The notes beneath the pieces were generated by a model. It had not been told where the DNA came from and ran no database searches. It saw nothing but the letters and a program-made list of their open reading frames with translations. From Rheinheimera sediminis (GTDB lineage Bacteria > Pseudomonadota > Gammaproteobacteria > Enterobacterales > Alteromonadaceae): a stretch of 64,000 nt of DNA. Below are positions 9,316 to 17,628 of the stretch, piece after piece. Position 1 is the first letter of the stretch; each line of letters begins with the position of its first letter. The position numbers were made by a program, and so were the translations under genes. The stretch covers positions 62,001 through 126,000 of the forward strand of contig NZ_RZUF01000005.1 in assembly GCF_004005375.1 (NCBI RefSeq). Reading direction: 5' to 3'.

Positions 9316-10041
9316 TTACTCAAACTGCTTGTTTTTTAACTGCAGTAAATGACGGATGTTCGCCTGAGAGGCTATCGCCATATAAATCGCCTGCAAATAG
9401 CCTTTTTGATGCAGCTGACTCAGAACTTCTGGCGATAATGCCGCCAGATTATCTTCATGGATAGTGTAGAAACCTGCCAGCTGTTGCTTCTGACCATTAC
9501 TGAAGGTCAAATCCAAAGTGAAGGATTCAAGCAACTGATGCTCAAGTAACAAGCCGATAAAGGCTTTGCTATCGAGCATGCCAAAATGAATAGTTTCCAG
9601 CATGCTGGCTACTTCATCCAGATAAGGGCTATTACCACCAAAAGGTAAAAATAAGCTTTCGCCTTCAGTGCTGCTGACTCGTGGATTATTCAGGTCGATA
9701 TGAATAACACGTTGTGTTCTTTCCATACCGTCTTCACGCACCTGCTGCTGACCAATCAAGAAAGGCTGGCGTCTGAGCATCAATGGTACATAGCAGCCCC
9801 GCCAGTTATCCTGCTGCAAAAACAGGTTTTCCTGATCCTGAAAACCAAAAAGGGTCACGGCAAAAAACTGATTACTCTGGCTGTCTTTATGAAAAAAAAT
9901 CGGATAGTGGGCCTGAACTGTACGAAATTCTTGAGGAAAAGTGACGGCGAACCAGACCGCATCGCCATATTGTGCGCCTCTGGCTGTTATCACCTTCAGC
10001 TCTTTGTGTTCAACACTGTTTAGTAAAACATTGTGACTCAT
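9316..10041 (-). CDS. SapC-family protein
   Basis: 241 aa, no signal peptide. Recognised as the SapC family by HNVLLNSVEHKELKVI.ARGAQYGD at the N-terminus, FPQEFRTVQAHYPIFFHKD, DNWRGCYVPLMLRRQPFLIG, and the C-terminal LSPEVLSQLHQKGYLQAIYM. The name comes from a Campylobacter S-layer-associated gene, but the biochemical role in TBDR loci is not established. Here it is the first gene after the 988-aa TBDR, separated by two hairpins (10156-10215), and is followed by cupin and halogenase genes. Likely co-regulated with sugar uptake. Confidence 0.9.
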   Translation of the reverse strand: MSHNVLLNSVEHKELKVITARGAQYGDAVWFAVTFPQEFRTVQAHYPIFFHKDSQSNQFFAVTLFGFQDQENLFLQQDNWRGCYVPLMLRRQPFLIGQQQVREDGMERTQRVIHIDLNNPRVSSTEGESLFLPFGGNSPYLDEVASMLETIHFGMLDSKAFIGLLLEHQLLESFTLDLTFSNGQKQQLAGFYTIHEDNLAALSPEVLSQLHQKGYLQAIYMAIASQANIRHLLQLKNKQFE

Positions 10042-10155
10042 ATTGTATCCCGGTCTGTTGTCTGTATTTTTTAGTTTTAGTTTGTCTGGAGCATGCGACC
10101 CGAAATCAGGACCGCACTTTATTACTTATTCATAGGGCAGAATTGATCAAGATAT

Positions 10156-10215
10156 AGCATCTTCATCTAAGGTTGAAGATGCTGATGTAGCTATGGGCCA
10201 TATCCTTATGGCCCA
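10156..10215. other. Two intercistronic hairpins between TBDR and sapC
   Basis: Hairpin 1 (TBDR-proximal) has arms 10194-10201 and 10208-10215, TGGGCCAT, with a 6-base loop. Hairpin 2 has 10-bp arms 10156-10165 and 10174-10183 (AGCATCTTCA). Neither has a clear U-tract on the minus strand. They could protect the TBDR mRNA 3' end or attenuate expression of the downstream genes. Confidence 0.6.
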
Positions 10216-10223
10216 GTCTAAGT

Positions 10224-13190
10224 TTAGAAGCTGTAACGAGCCCCCAGACTGTAACGGGCGCCAGACTCAATCAGACTCAGTACCTGCTCTTTGGCACGAC
10301 CATGCACACGAATATGTTCATCTGTGATGTTCAGCGCTTCGACAAAAACAGTTAAGCCTTCCACTTGTGGTAAGTCATAGCTGACTGACATATCAATTTG
10401 ATGGTACGCCTCAGTGTATTTCGGATGAGCACCAGTATCATGACCTCTGGAATTCAGGAACTGATCACGCCAGTTATAGGCGATACGAGCCTGAAAACCA
10501 TCCATCTCGTAAAACAGAATGGCGTTGGCGGTGTCACTTAAACCAATCAGAGCAGGCTGATCCTGTAACAGGAAGTTATTATATTGTGTTTCGCTGTCTA
10601 CCATAGTGTAGTTCGCAATAGCACCAAAACCTGTTTCACCAAAAGCGTGCTGAACCGCAAATTCCCAGCCATCTATAACTTCAGAATCAGTACCGTTGGA
10701 TGGAGTATTGATATCAAATATCAGGGCTTCATCTTCACCAGCAACACCATCAATAGTTTTGTTGGCTACATTGACACCAGGGGCATTTGGATAATTAGCA
10801 AAAATCCAGTTACGAATTGCACTTGCGTCATTACCAACGGCAGCTACAGCTTCATCATATTTTTTACCATCCACAGGGTTAGGAATGCTATAGATGGTCG
10901 ATTTAACAATGGCGTTGCTGATAAAGTTACTGGTATCTTTGCGGAAATAACCTAAAGAAACGTAACTGGCTGGTGCGTAGTACCATTCAGCCGAAAGGTC
11001 GATATTTTTTGATTCTAAAGGCAACAAGCTAGGGTTACCTGAATTACCACCACCACCAGCGCGGTTGGCTATAGTGGCCACCACTGTCCCCCCCTGAATG
11101 GCAACGTAATCAGGACGACCTATGGTTTCGCTGTAGGCAGCACGTAACATTACATCATCCACTACCTCGATGTTGAAGTTCAGGCTAGGTAATAGATAGT
11201 CGTAATCACCGCTTTTTGTCTGGAATTCGCGCTGTCCACTGGCTTGCAGTACCACTTCAGTATCGGCAACCCAACGAGCACCGTTGTATGATGCCACTGC
11301 TGAAGTTGAAGTGACGTCTGTTTGCTCGTAACGCACGCCGACATGAAGATCGTACGGCATGCCAGAGATTTCATTTTCATAGTTGTACTGCACATAAGCA
11401 GAACGTGACTCTTCCTTAGTGTAACGGTTTACGTCGCTGTCATAGTCAGTGGAAGGGCAGAAGTTGGTGCCGCAGTCACCGGCGCCAACAAAACCAGCTG
11501 GTGTATACAACTGTTCAGCTCTGGCACGCACAGTATTGAAATCCCAGAAGAAAATAGTATCCAGAACTTCAAAATCACGATCAGGCATTAAGGAAAAATC
11601 ACCTTTACCTGCATTAAATTTGTCATGGATGGTACCAGCAGGGAAGTAGGAATCATCAAAATCGCCCGCTTGACCAACGCCACCCCAATCGTTACGTTGT
11701 ACATTGACAGATTTTGAGTGGTTGTCGACATTTGTGATAGCAATGCCAAAATCTATACTGCCCGCGTTTTCAAATACATATTCGCCATCAAACTGATACT
11801 GATCAATTTCAGACTTGTTGGTCGAATTACCGAACACGCTGCCTGTGACTATCATATCGGAAGGACGAACAGCATTACCGCCTTCCACCGCCAACAATGG
11901 TAAATCACCGGTAAAATCTGTAGCAGCACTCTGACGGATAAAAGCCGCAGTACTTAAAGTATTGCTTGAACCTAACTCATGGTTTGGCTTGAATTCAGCA
12001 TCTGATTGGTGCGCATCAAAACTCAGTGTTAAGTTGTCTGTTGCTTGCCATTCCAGATTCAAACCCAAAGAACCACTTTGGTTACGCACACCATAATCAC
12101 CAGCCCCCATAGACAAGTCTGCAGGACTATTACCATAGTCTTCTGAATAAATCAGCGGTGATGATACAGGGCCATCTGTCCAGACGCTTTGTGAAGGCAC
12201 ATAGGTATACCAGGCAGACACATCATTGTATTGAGTGTCTATATCATTGCGCATGTAGGTATAGTCTAAGGATGCGGTCAAATTGTCAGTAGGAGCATAT
12301 TGCAGCACTAACTGGCCGTTGGTGCGGGCGCGTTGCTGCTCTTCAAATTTGTAAATGGTGGTTTGTGGCACAGAATACACATCACTGGCACCAGGACGAT
12401 TTACCTGATTATCATTGGGGATACTACCCCACTGACCTGAAGTGATATCGACTGAACCTGGAAAACTGCGCCAGCCCGTACCTACGTTGGCCTGCTGGCT
12501 GCCACTTTCACGCTCCTGATAACTGGCAGATACTAACACGCCAAACTTATCATCATTAAAAGTGGTAGAGTACAAAGCTGCTAATTCCGGAGTAGCACTG
12601 CCTTCTTCGGTTGATCTGTCATCAACCATAGCCGCACTGAATACGGCTTTTTCGCCGCCAGCGTTTAAAGGTTTTAAGGTTTGAACATCAATAACAGAAC
12701 CTATGCCACCAGTAGGATTCGCAGCAAAACTGGTTTTATTGACTTCAACACCGCTGATGGTGTCCGCAGAAATATTGGCGAAATCAAAAGAACGCGAGCC
12801 TGTAGTCACAGGCATTTGACGGCCGTTCAGCGTCACTAAGTTAAAATCCGGACCGAAACCACGGACAGAAACTCTGCTGCCTTCACCGTTGACACGGTCA
12901 ATAGACACGCCGCTGATACGTTGCAGTGATTCTGCCAGGTTGGTATCAGGGAATTTACCTATATCTTCTGCTGAAATGGCATCCACAATACCAGTGGATG
13001 AACGTTTGGTATCCATAGATTTAATCAGACTACCGCGAATACCTGTGACGCTGATCACTTCAATTTTTTCTTCAGCTTTAGCGTTTTGCTCCTGAGCGTC
13101 ATCCGCAAAAGCAGGCATAACAACGCCTACTCCAAGCACTAATGACAGACTGGTGGCGAGTCTGGTCTTTTTGAATGTTTTGGATTTCAT
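10224..13190 (-). CDS. TonB-dependent receptor, Xanthomonas/Caulobacter type, for a carbohydrate
   Basis: 988 aa. Signal peptide (charged KSKTFKKTR then a hydrophobic stretch ending PAFADD). TonB box and plug opening IEVISVTGIRGSL, then DAISAEDIGKFPDTNLAESL and the ISGVSIDRV plug core. This is the large oligosaccharide-type TBDR subfamily (TIGR01782-like). The barrel runs to the C-terminal Phe (YSLGARYSF). By family it imports oligosaccharides across the outer membrane. It is divergent from GH3 and carries a perfect LacI-type operator (13284) ~95 bases before its ATG, so it probably brings in beta-glucans or cello-oligosaccharides trimmed by GH3 and GH1 (inference). Confidence 0.95.
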   Translation of the reverse strand: MKSKTFKKTRLATSLSLVLGVGVVMPAFADDAQEQNAKAEEKIEVISVTGIRGSLIKSMDTKRSSTGIVDAISAEDIGKFPDTNLAESLQRISGVSIDRVNGEGSRVSVRGFGPDFNLVTLNGRQMPVTTGSRSFDFANISADTISGVEVNKTSFAANPTGGIGSVIDVQTLKPLNAGGEKAVFSAAMVDDRSTEEGSATPELAALYSTTFNDDKFGVLVSASYQERESGSQQANVGTGWRSFPGSVDITSGQWGSIPNDNQVNRPGASDVYSVPQTTIYKFEEQQRARTNGQLVLQYAPTDNLTASLDYTYMRNDIDTQYNDVSAWYTYVPSQSVWTDGPVSSPLIYSEDYGNSPADLSMGAGDYGVRNQSGSLGLNLEWQATDNLTLSFDAHQSDAEFKPNHELGSSNTLSTAAFIRQSAATDFTGDLPLLAVEGGNAVRPSDMIVTGSVFGNSTNKSEIDQYQFDGEYVFENAGSIDFGIAITNVDNHSKSVNVQRNDWGGVGQAGDFDDSYFPAGTIHDKFNAGKGDFSLMPDRDFEVLDTIFFWDFNTVRARAEQLYTPAGFVGAGDCGTNFCPSTDYDSDVNRYTKEESRSAYVQYNYENEISGMPYDLHVGVRYEQTDVTSTSAVASYNGARWVADTEVVLQASGQREFQTKSGDYDYLLPSLNFNIEVVDDVMLRAAYSETIGRPDYVAIQGGTVVATIANRAGGGGNSGNPSLLPLESKNIDLSAEWYYAPASYVSLGYFRKDTSNFISNAIVKSTIYSIPNPVDGKKYDEAVAAVGNDASAIRNWIFANYPNAPGVNVANKTIDGVAGEDEALIFDINTPSNGTDSEVIDGWEFAVQHAFGETGFGAIANYTMVDSETQYNNFLLQDQPALIGLSDTANAILFYEMDGFQARIAYNWRDQFLNSRGHDTGAHPKYTEAYHQIDMSVSYDLPQVEGLTVFVEALNITDEHIRVHGRAKEQVLSLIESGARYSLGARYSF

Positions 13191-13283
13191 CTTAGTTCCC
13201 TGTCGACTGTTTTTGGCTTTTTACTTTTTTAAGAAAATGATTGGTACGCCTGGCAGCTAGCTGAACTACTCCCCAAAACCAAC

Positions 13284-13297
13284 TGTAAGCGCTTACA
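13284..13297. promoter_or_regulatory. LacI-type operator, perfect palindrome
   Basis: TGTAAGCGCTTACA, fully symmetric, ~95 bases upstream of the TBDR start. It matches the consensus of LacI-family sugar regulators. It is the best candidate site for the LacI protein at 2073-3068. Confidence 0.85.
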
Positions 13298-13396
13298 CAA
13301 ACTTAGGTGATTTTTTTTAACTCGTCAATACAGAAAAACTAATTCTTGCAATTTGGTTAAAAAACAGTTGGCAATAAGCGCGTTATCAGTTAAAAA

Positions 13397-13410
13397 TGAA
13401 ACCGCTTACA
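13397..13410. promoter_or_regulatory. Second LacI-type operator in TBDR/GH3 divergent region
   Basis: TGAAACCGCTTACA; five of seven dyad pairs are kept and the right half is identical to the perfect site. Centre-to-centre distance to the first site is 113 bases. It could serve GH3 or support looping. Confidence 0.7.
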
Positions 13411-13510
13411 ATTGCTTTATGGCAGGGTTGATCAAAGTGTTGTGCTTTCCTTGCTTGAGATAATGCAATGTGCATTTAAAACAATAATAAGCAAATCATA
13501 GATTTGCATT

Positions 13511-13533
13511 CCGGAGCTTTAGATAAAGCCCGG
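13511..13533 (+). other. Imperfect hairpin in the GH3 5' leader region
   Basis: CCGG-A-GCTTTA / TAAAGC-C-CCGG dyad. The 13411-13710 stretch between the operator and the GH3 start otherwise shows no convincing gene; the open minus frame there has no coding features. The stretch may be a long leader. Confidence 0.35.
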
Positions 13534-13710
13534 AGGACACGGGGATAAATCATCAAGCACTCATTAGGGCCTTTGTATGTTTTTACGGCTACAAGGTTCT
13601 GATTTGCCTGCCAAGCCCCGCCGATCAAAACGCTGCTGATACCTTTTAAAGCTCCGACTTTCAGGCGGACAAGGACACAAAGACAGACAGCGCTCAACAG
13701 GACGAACATT

Positions 13711-16260
13711 ATGTTTAGATTTACACCATTGGCGTTGTTATGCAGTGCAGCCCTTGTGACAACCCTATCTGGTTGCGGCCAACAAAATACGGCTACTGAG
13801 AAAACGGCAGAAGTCAAAGTGGCTCCGGCTGAAGGTCTGGATCTGTGGCCAGAATTAAAAAGCCCTTTAGCCAACCACGAGTCAGAACAAAAAATACAAC
13901 AACTGCTGTCCGCTATGACCATAGAGCAAAAAGTAGCTCAACTGATCCAGCCGGATATCCGCTGGATGACTGTAGAAGATATGCGTCAGTATGGTTTTGG
14001 CTCCTATTTAAATGGTGGTGGTGCTTATCCAAAGGACAATAAAAAATCCACTGCAGCAGATTGGGTAGCTTTAGCTCAGGCCTATTACGATGCAGGCGTG
14101 GACTCAAGTAAAGATGGCAGCTCTATTCCACCAATTTGGGGCACAGATGCTGTACATGGCCATAACAATGTATTTGGCGCTACCGTCTTTCCACACAATA
14201 TAGGTTTAGGTGCCGCCAACAACACAGAATTAGTGGAAGCTATAGGCAAAGCCACAGCAGTGGAAGTGGCTGCCACTGGTATCAACTGGATATTTGCACC
14301 TACAGTGGCTGTAGCCAGGGATGACCGCTGGGGTCGCAGTTATGAAAGTTATTCGGAAGACCCAACTATTGTGAAAGAGTTAGGCGCAGCATTGGTCAAA
14401 GGTATTCAGGGCAATGTTGGCTCTGACTTTATGCACAACGGCCGCTTAATAGCCACAGCGAAGCATTATCTGGGGGATGGCGGCACTGAAAATGGTAAAG
14501 ATCAGGGCAACAACCTGAACACCGAAGCCGATTTAGTCCGCTTACATGCTCAGGGTTATATCAGTAGCCTGAATGCAGGTGTGCAAACCGTGATGGCCAC
14601 CTTTAACAGCTGGCATGGCGAGAAAATACATGGCAGTCACTATCTGCTTACTACTGTTTTAAAAGAGCGTATGGGGTTTGATGGTTTAGTGGTGGGAGAC
14701 TGGAACGGTCACGGCCAGATTCCGGGCTGCACCAATAATAACTGCGCCGCGGCAGTCAATGCAGGTGTGGATATTTTAATGGCACCGGAAGACTGGAAGC
14801 TACTGTATCAAAATACTCTGGCTCAGGCCAAAGCCGGTGAAATATCTGCTGCTCGTTTGGATGACGCTGTCAGCCGTATTTTAAGAGTGAAAATCCGTGC
14901 GGGTTTATTTGAACGCGGCAATCCGGCGCAGTCGGAACTGGCTGGTAAATCAGAACTGATAGGCCATGCTGATCATCAGGCTATTGCAGCCCAGGCCGTG
15001 CGTGAATCTTTAGTAATGTTGAAAAACAACAATCAATTGCTGCCTTTAGCACCTCAGCAAAAAGTGCTGGTAACAGGCGATGGTGCCGACAATATTGGTA
15101 AACAAAGTGGTGGCTGGACTTTAACCTGGCAAGGTACAGGCAACACCAATGCCGATTTCCCGAATGGGCGCTCCATTTATTCAGGCATACAGCAACAGGT
15201 TGAAGCAGCTCAGGGCTATGTAGAATTAAGCGTCGATGGCAGTTATCAGCAAAAGCCTGACGTTGCTATTGTAGTGATAGGTGAAAACCCATATGCCGAA
15301 TTTGACGGCGATATCCGTACTCTGGATTATCAGGCTGGTAAAAATACCGATCTGGAATTACTGAAAAAACTCAAAGCGGACGGCATTCCTGTAGTCACTG
15401 TATTTTTAACAGGTAGGCCTTTATGGGTGAACCCTGAATTAAATCAGTCCGATGCTTTTGTTGCGGCCTGGTTGCCGGGTACTGCAGGTCAAGCGGTGGC
15501 TGACGTTTTATTTAAAACTCAAGCTGGTGAAATTCAGTATGATTTTAAAGGAAAACTGCCATTCTCCTGGCCTAAAAATGCGGATCAATCCCCGTTAAAT
15601 CAAGGAGATAGCAACTACGATCCGCTTTTTACCCTGGGTTATGGTCTGACCTATCAGGACAACACCACTATCGCCAATGATTTATCCGAACAAATCAACA
15701 GTGCAACCAGCGCCAGCAATGAGAGCTTAAGTTTATTTGAGCGCCGTCCGGCTTCAGGTTACAGCCTGTTGCTGCAGGATGAACAAGGTATGGTCACAGT
15801 CACAGGCAACAAAGCCAAGAGTACCGACCAAAGCCTGAGCTTAGCCGCAGTGAACTGGCAAAAGCAGGAAGATGCCTTATTGCTCGACTGGGCTGCGAAT
15901 TCAAAAGCTAAGTTGGTGCTGCAGGCTGCAGTGCCACTGGATGCCAGTGCTTATGGTCAGTTGGTGGTGGATATGAAATGGAGTTCACCACCAACAGCAG
16001 CTGTGACTTTAGCTCAATCCTGTGGTTCAGGCTGTGGTGGCACTTTGGATTTGGCACCACTTATCAGCGGCAAAGCAGCTGGCCAGTGGCACAAAGTAGT
16101 GATTGATTTAAGCTGTTTTGCTGCCAAAGGCGCAGCACTGAATCATCTACAGCAGCCTTTTGTATTACACAGCGAAGCAGCTTATCAGTTAAGTATTTCC
16201 AATATCCGACTGACCCCTGCCACAGCAACGGCCGATCTGAGCTGCCCTGCGGCTCAATAG
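13711..16260 (+). CDS. GH3 beta-glucosidase/exo-glucanase lipoprotein (ExoP-like)
   Basis: 849 aa. Lipobox TLSGC (Cys22) predicts membrane anchoring on the periplasmic or outer face. GH3 barrel: GTDAVHGHNNVFGATVFPHN (~145-163), DDRWGRSYESYSEDP, KHYLGDGGTENGKDQG (~251), and nucleophile Asp330 in LVVGDWNGHG. The (alpha/beta)6 domain follows with GDGADNIGKQSGGWTLTWQG and GENPYAEFDGD. A C-terminal ~180-residue beta domain (from ~670) matches the extra domain of marine ExoP glucanases. It should release glucose from beta-glucans or cello-oligosaccharides before uptake. AGGACG lies just upstream of the ATG. It is followed by a sugar transporter gene, apparently in one unit. Confidence 0.95.
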   Translation: MFRFTPLALLCSAALVTTLSGCGQQNTATEKTAEVKVAPAEGLDLWPELKSPLANHESEQKIQQLLSAMTIEQKVAQLIQPDIRWMTVEDMRQYGFGSYLNGGGAYPKDNKKSTAADWVALAQAYYDAGVDSSKDGSSIPPIWGTDAVHGHNNVFGATVFPHNIGLGAANNTELVEAIGKATAVEVAATGINWIFAPTVAVARDDRWGRSYESYSEDPTIVKELGAALVKGIQGNVGSDFMHNGRLIATAKHYLGDGGTENGKDQGNNLNTEADLVRLHAQGYISSLNAGVQTVMATFNSWHGEKIHGSHYLLTTVLKERMGFDGLVVGDWNGHGQIPGCTNNNCAAAVNAGVDILMAPEDWKLLYQNTLAQAKAGEISAARLDDAVSRILRVKIRAGLFERGNPAQSELAGKSELIGHADHQAIAAQAVRESLVMLKNNNQLLPLAPQQKVLVTGDGADNIGKQSGGWTLTWQGTGNTNADFPNGRSIYSGIQQQVEAAQGYVELSVDGSYQQKPDVAIVVIGENPYAEFDGDIRTLDYQAGKNTDLELLKKLKADGIPVVTVFLTGRPLWVNPELNQSDAFVAAWLPGTAGQAVADVLFKTQAGEIQYDFKGKLPFSWPKNADQSPLNQGDSNYDPLFTLGYGLTYQDNTTIANDLSEQINSATSASNESLSLFERRPASGYSLLLQDEQGMVTVTGNKAKSTDQSLSLAAVNWQKQEDALLLDWAANSKAKLVLQAAVPLDASAYGQLVVDMKWSSPPTAAVTLAQSCGSGCGGTLDLAPLISGKAAGQWHKVVIDLSCFAAKGAALNHLQQPFVLHSEAAYQLSISNIRLTPATATADLSCPAAQ

Positions 16261-16286
16261 TTTTTAACCAGACCAAATAATAATAA

Positions 16287-16306
16287 AGGCCGTCAACCGA
16301 CGGCCT
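16287..16306 (+). other. Hairpin between GH3 and the sugar transporter
   Basis: Perfect 8-bp stem AGGCCGTC/GACGGCCT with AACC loop and no T-run. It ends one base before an ATG at 16308, which argues that the functional start is the ATG at 16320. Probably an mRNA-stability or attenuation element. Confidence 0.6.
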
Positions 16307-16319
16307 GATGGGGAAGAGA

Positions 16320-17540
16320 ATGCAAACGATTCACAACACAGAAATAAAGGGTTCCAGCGCACCAATCAGCAGCTGGGCTCTGCCAACCTTAACGTTTTTA
16401 TTTTTTATCTGGGGCTTTATTACTTGTCTGAATGACATTTTAATTCCGCATTTAAAAGCCGTCTTCGACCTGACCTACACTCAGGCCATGTTGATCCAAT
16501 TCTGCTTCTTTAGTGCTTATTTTGTGGTGTCTTTACCTGCAGGAGCCTTGATTAATAAGCTGGGTTATCAAAAAGGCATAGTGATAGGTTTAGCTATTGC
16601 TGGTTTTGGCACGCTGAACTTTATTCCGGCAGCAAGCTTTCACAGTTACGCCTGGTTTTTAGCGGCTTTATTTGTGCTGGCATCCGGCATTACTATTTTG
16701 CAAGTGGCCGCCAACCCTTATGTCACAGTACTGGGCAATCCAAAAACCGCCTCCAGCCGATTGACCATGACGCAAGCTTTTAACTCTTTAGGCACTACTG
16801 TCGCACCTATGATTGGCGCGGCCTTGATCCTCAGTCAGCTCGACAGCACCGAAGGCGCAGACGCAGTACAACTGCCTTATCTGGTGCTGACCATTGCCTT
16901 ATTTGCGGTAGCTTTTATCTTTTCACGGCTGAACTTACCTGTAGTTGAAAACACCACTGCGGCAGAAAAAATTTCCATTAAAGCCCTGCTGCCATACAAC
17001 CATTTATGGCTCGGTGCTTTAGGCATATTTATGTATGTTGGCGCTGAAGTGGCTATAGGTTCAGTGATGGTCAACTTTATTGCTCTGCCTGAAATTACCG
17101 GGCTGCCGATCGCCGAAGCAGCTCACTATGTAACCTGGTATTGGTTTGGCGCTATGATCGGCCGTTTTGCCGGTGCTGTGTTGATGCAACGTATTAACCC
17201 AGGTTTATTGCTGACCATTCACGCTGTTGCCGCCATACTGTTGCTGGTGCTGGTCATTACAGGTCAGGGTCAACTGGCGTTATTTGCACTACTGCTTGTA
17301 GGTGTTGCCAACTCCATTATGTTCCCAACCATCTTTAGTCTGGCGTTACATGGCTTAGGAAAATACACCAGTCAGGGTGCAGGTTTATTGTGTCTGGCGA
17401 TAGTGGGCGGTGCTTTAGTACCGGTTGCTCAGGGCATGTTAGCCGACTCATTTGGTTTGGCTTTGTCTTTTATCTTGCCAGTATTTTGTTACTTCTATAT
17501 CTGCTACTTCGGTTTACGTAGTCGCAAAGTAACCAGTTAA
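16320..17540 (+). CDS. FucP/GluP-family MFS sugar transporter
   Basis: 406 aa from the ATG at 16320; GGGGAAGAG immediately precedes it, while the ATG at 16308 abuts a hairpin and has no ribosome site. About 12 membrane segments. Family marks: FFIWGFITCLNDILIPHLK in TM1, LGYQKGIVIGL, LQVAANPYVTVLG and SRLTMTQAFNSLGT.VAP, typical of the glucose/galactose and fucose:H+ symporters. It lies 60 bases after the GH3 gene, so its likely cargo is glucose released by GH3. Confidence 0.93.
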   Translation: MQTIHNTEIKGSSAPISSWALPTLTFLFFIWGFITCLNDILIPHLKAVFDLTYTQAMLIQFCFFSAYFVVSLPAGALINKLGYQKGIVIGLAIAGFGTLNFIPAASFHSYAWFLAALFVLASGITILQVAANPYVTVLGNPKTASSRLTMTQAFNSLGTTVAPMIGAALILSQLDSTEGADAVQLPYLVLTIALFAVAFIFSRLNLPVVENTTAAEKISIKALLPYNHLWLGALGIFMYVGAEVAIGSVMVNFIALPEITGLPIAEAAHYVTWYWFGAMIGRFAGAVLMQRINPGLLLTIHAVAAILLLVLVITGQGQLALFALLLVGVANSIMFPTIFSLALHGLGKYTSQGAGLLCLAIVGGALVPVAQGMLADSFGLALSFILPVFCYFYICYFGLRSRKVTS

Positions 17541-17552
17541 GGCGCAAGCCGG

Positions 17553-17590
17553 GGCAAGGCAGTTGTTTTCCCGGTTTGGCCTTGCCTGTT
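17553..17590 (+). terminator. First of two tandem terminators after the sugar transporter
   Basis: Arms GGCAAGGC (17553-17560) and GCCTTGCC (17579-17586) followed by TGTTTT. Confidence 0.6.
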
Positions 17591-17600
17591 TTAACCTCTC

Positions 17601-17628
17601 AGGCTGAGCTAAACCTCAGCCTTTTTTT
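17601..17628 (+). terminator. Rho-independent terminator overlapping the mdtC 3' end
   Basis: 8-bp stem AGGCTGAG/CTCAGCCT, loop CTAAAC, seven T. It acts on the plus strand. Its right arm lies inside the convergent mdtC coding sequence, which ends at 17609. Confidence 0.88.

Noticed and set aside
13476-13922. 148-codon minus frame in the TBDR/GH3 promoter region
   Set aside because: It overlaps the GH3 start, has no ribosome site and no recognisable composition, and runs across the operator-leader region.
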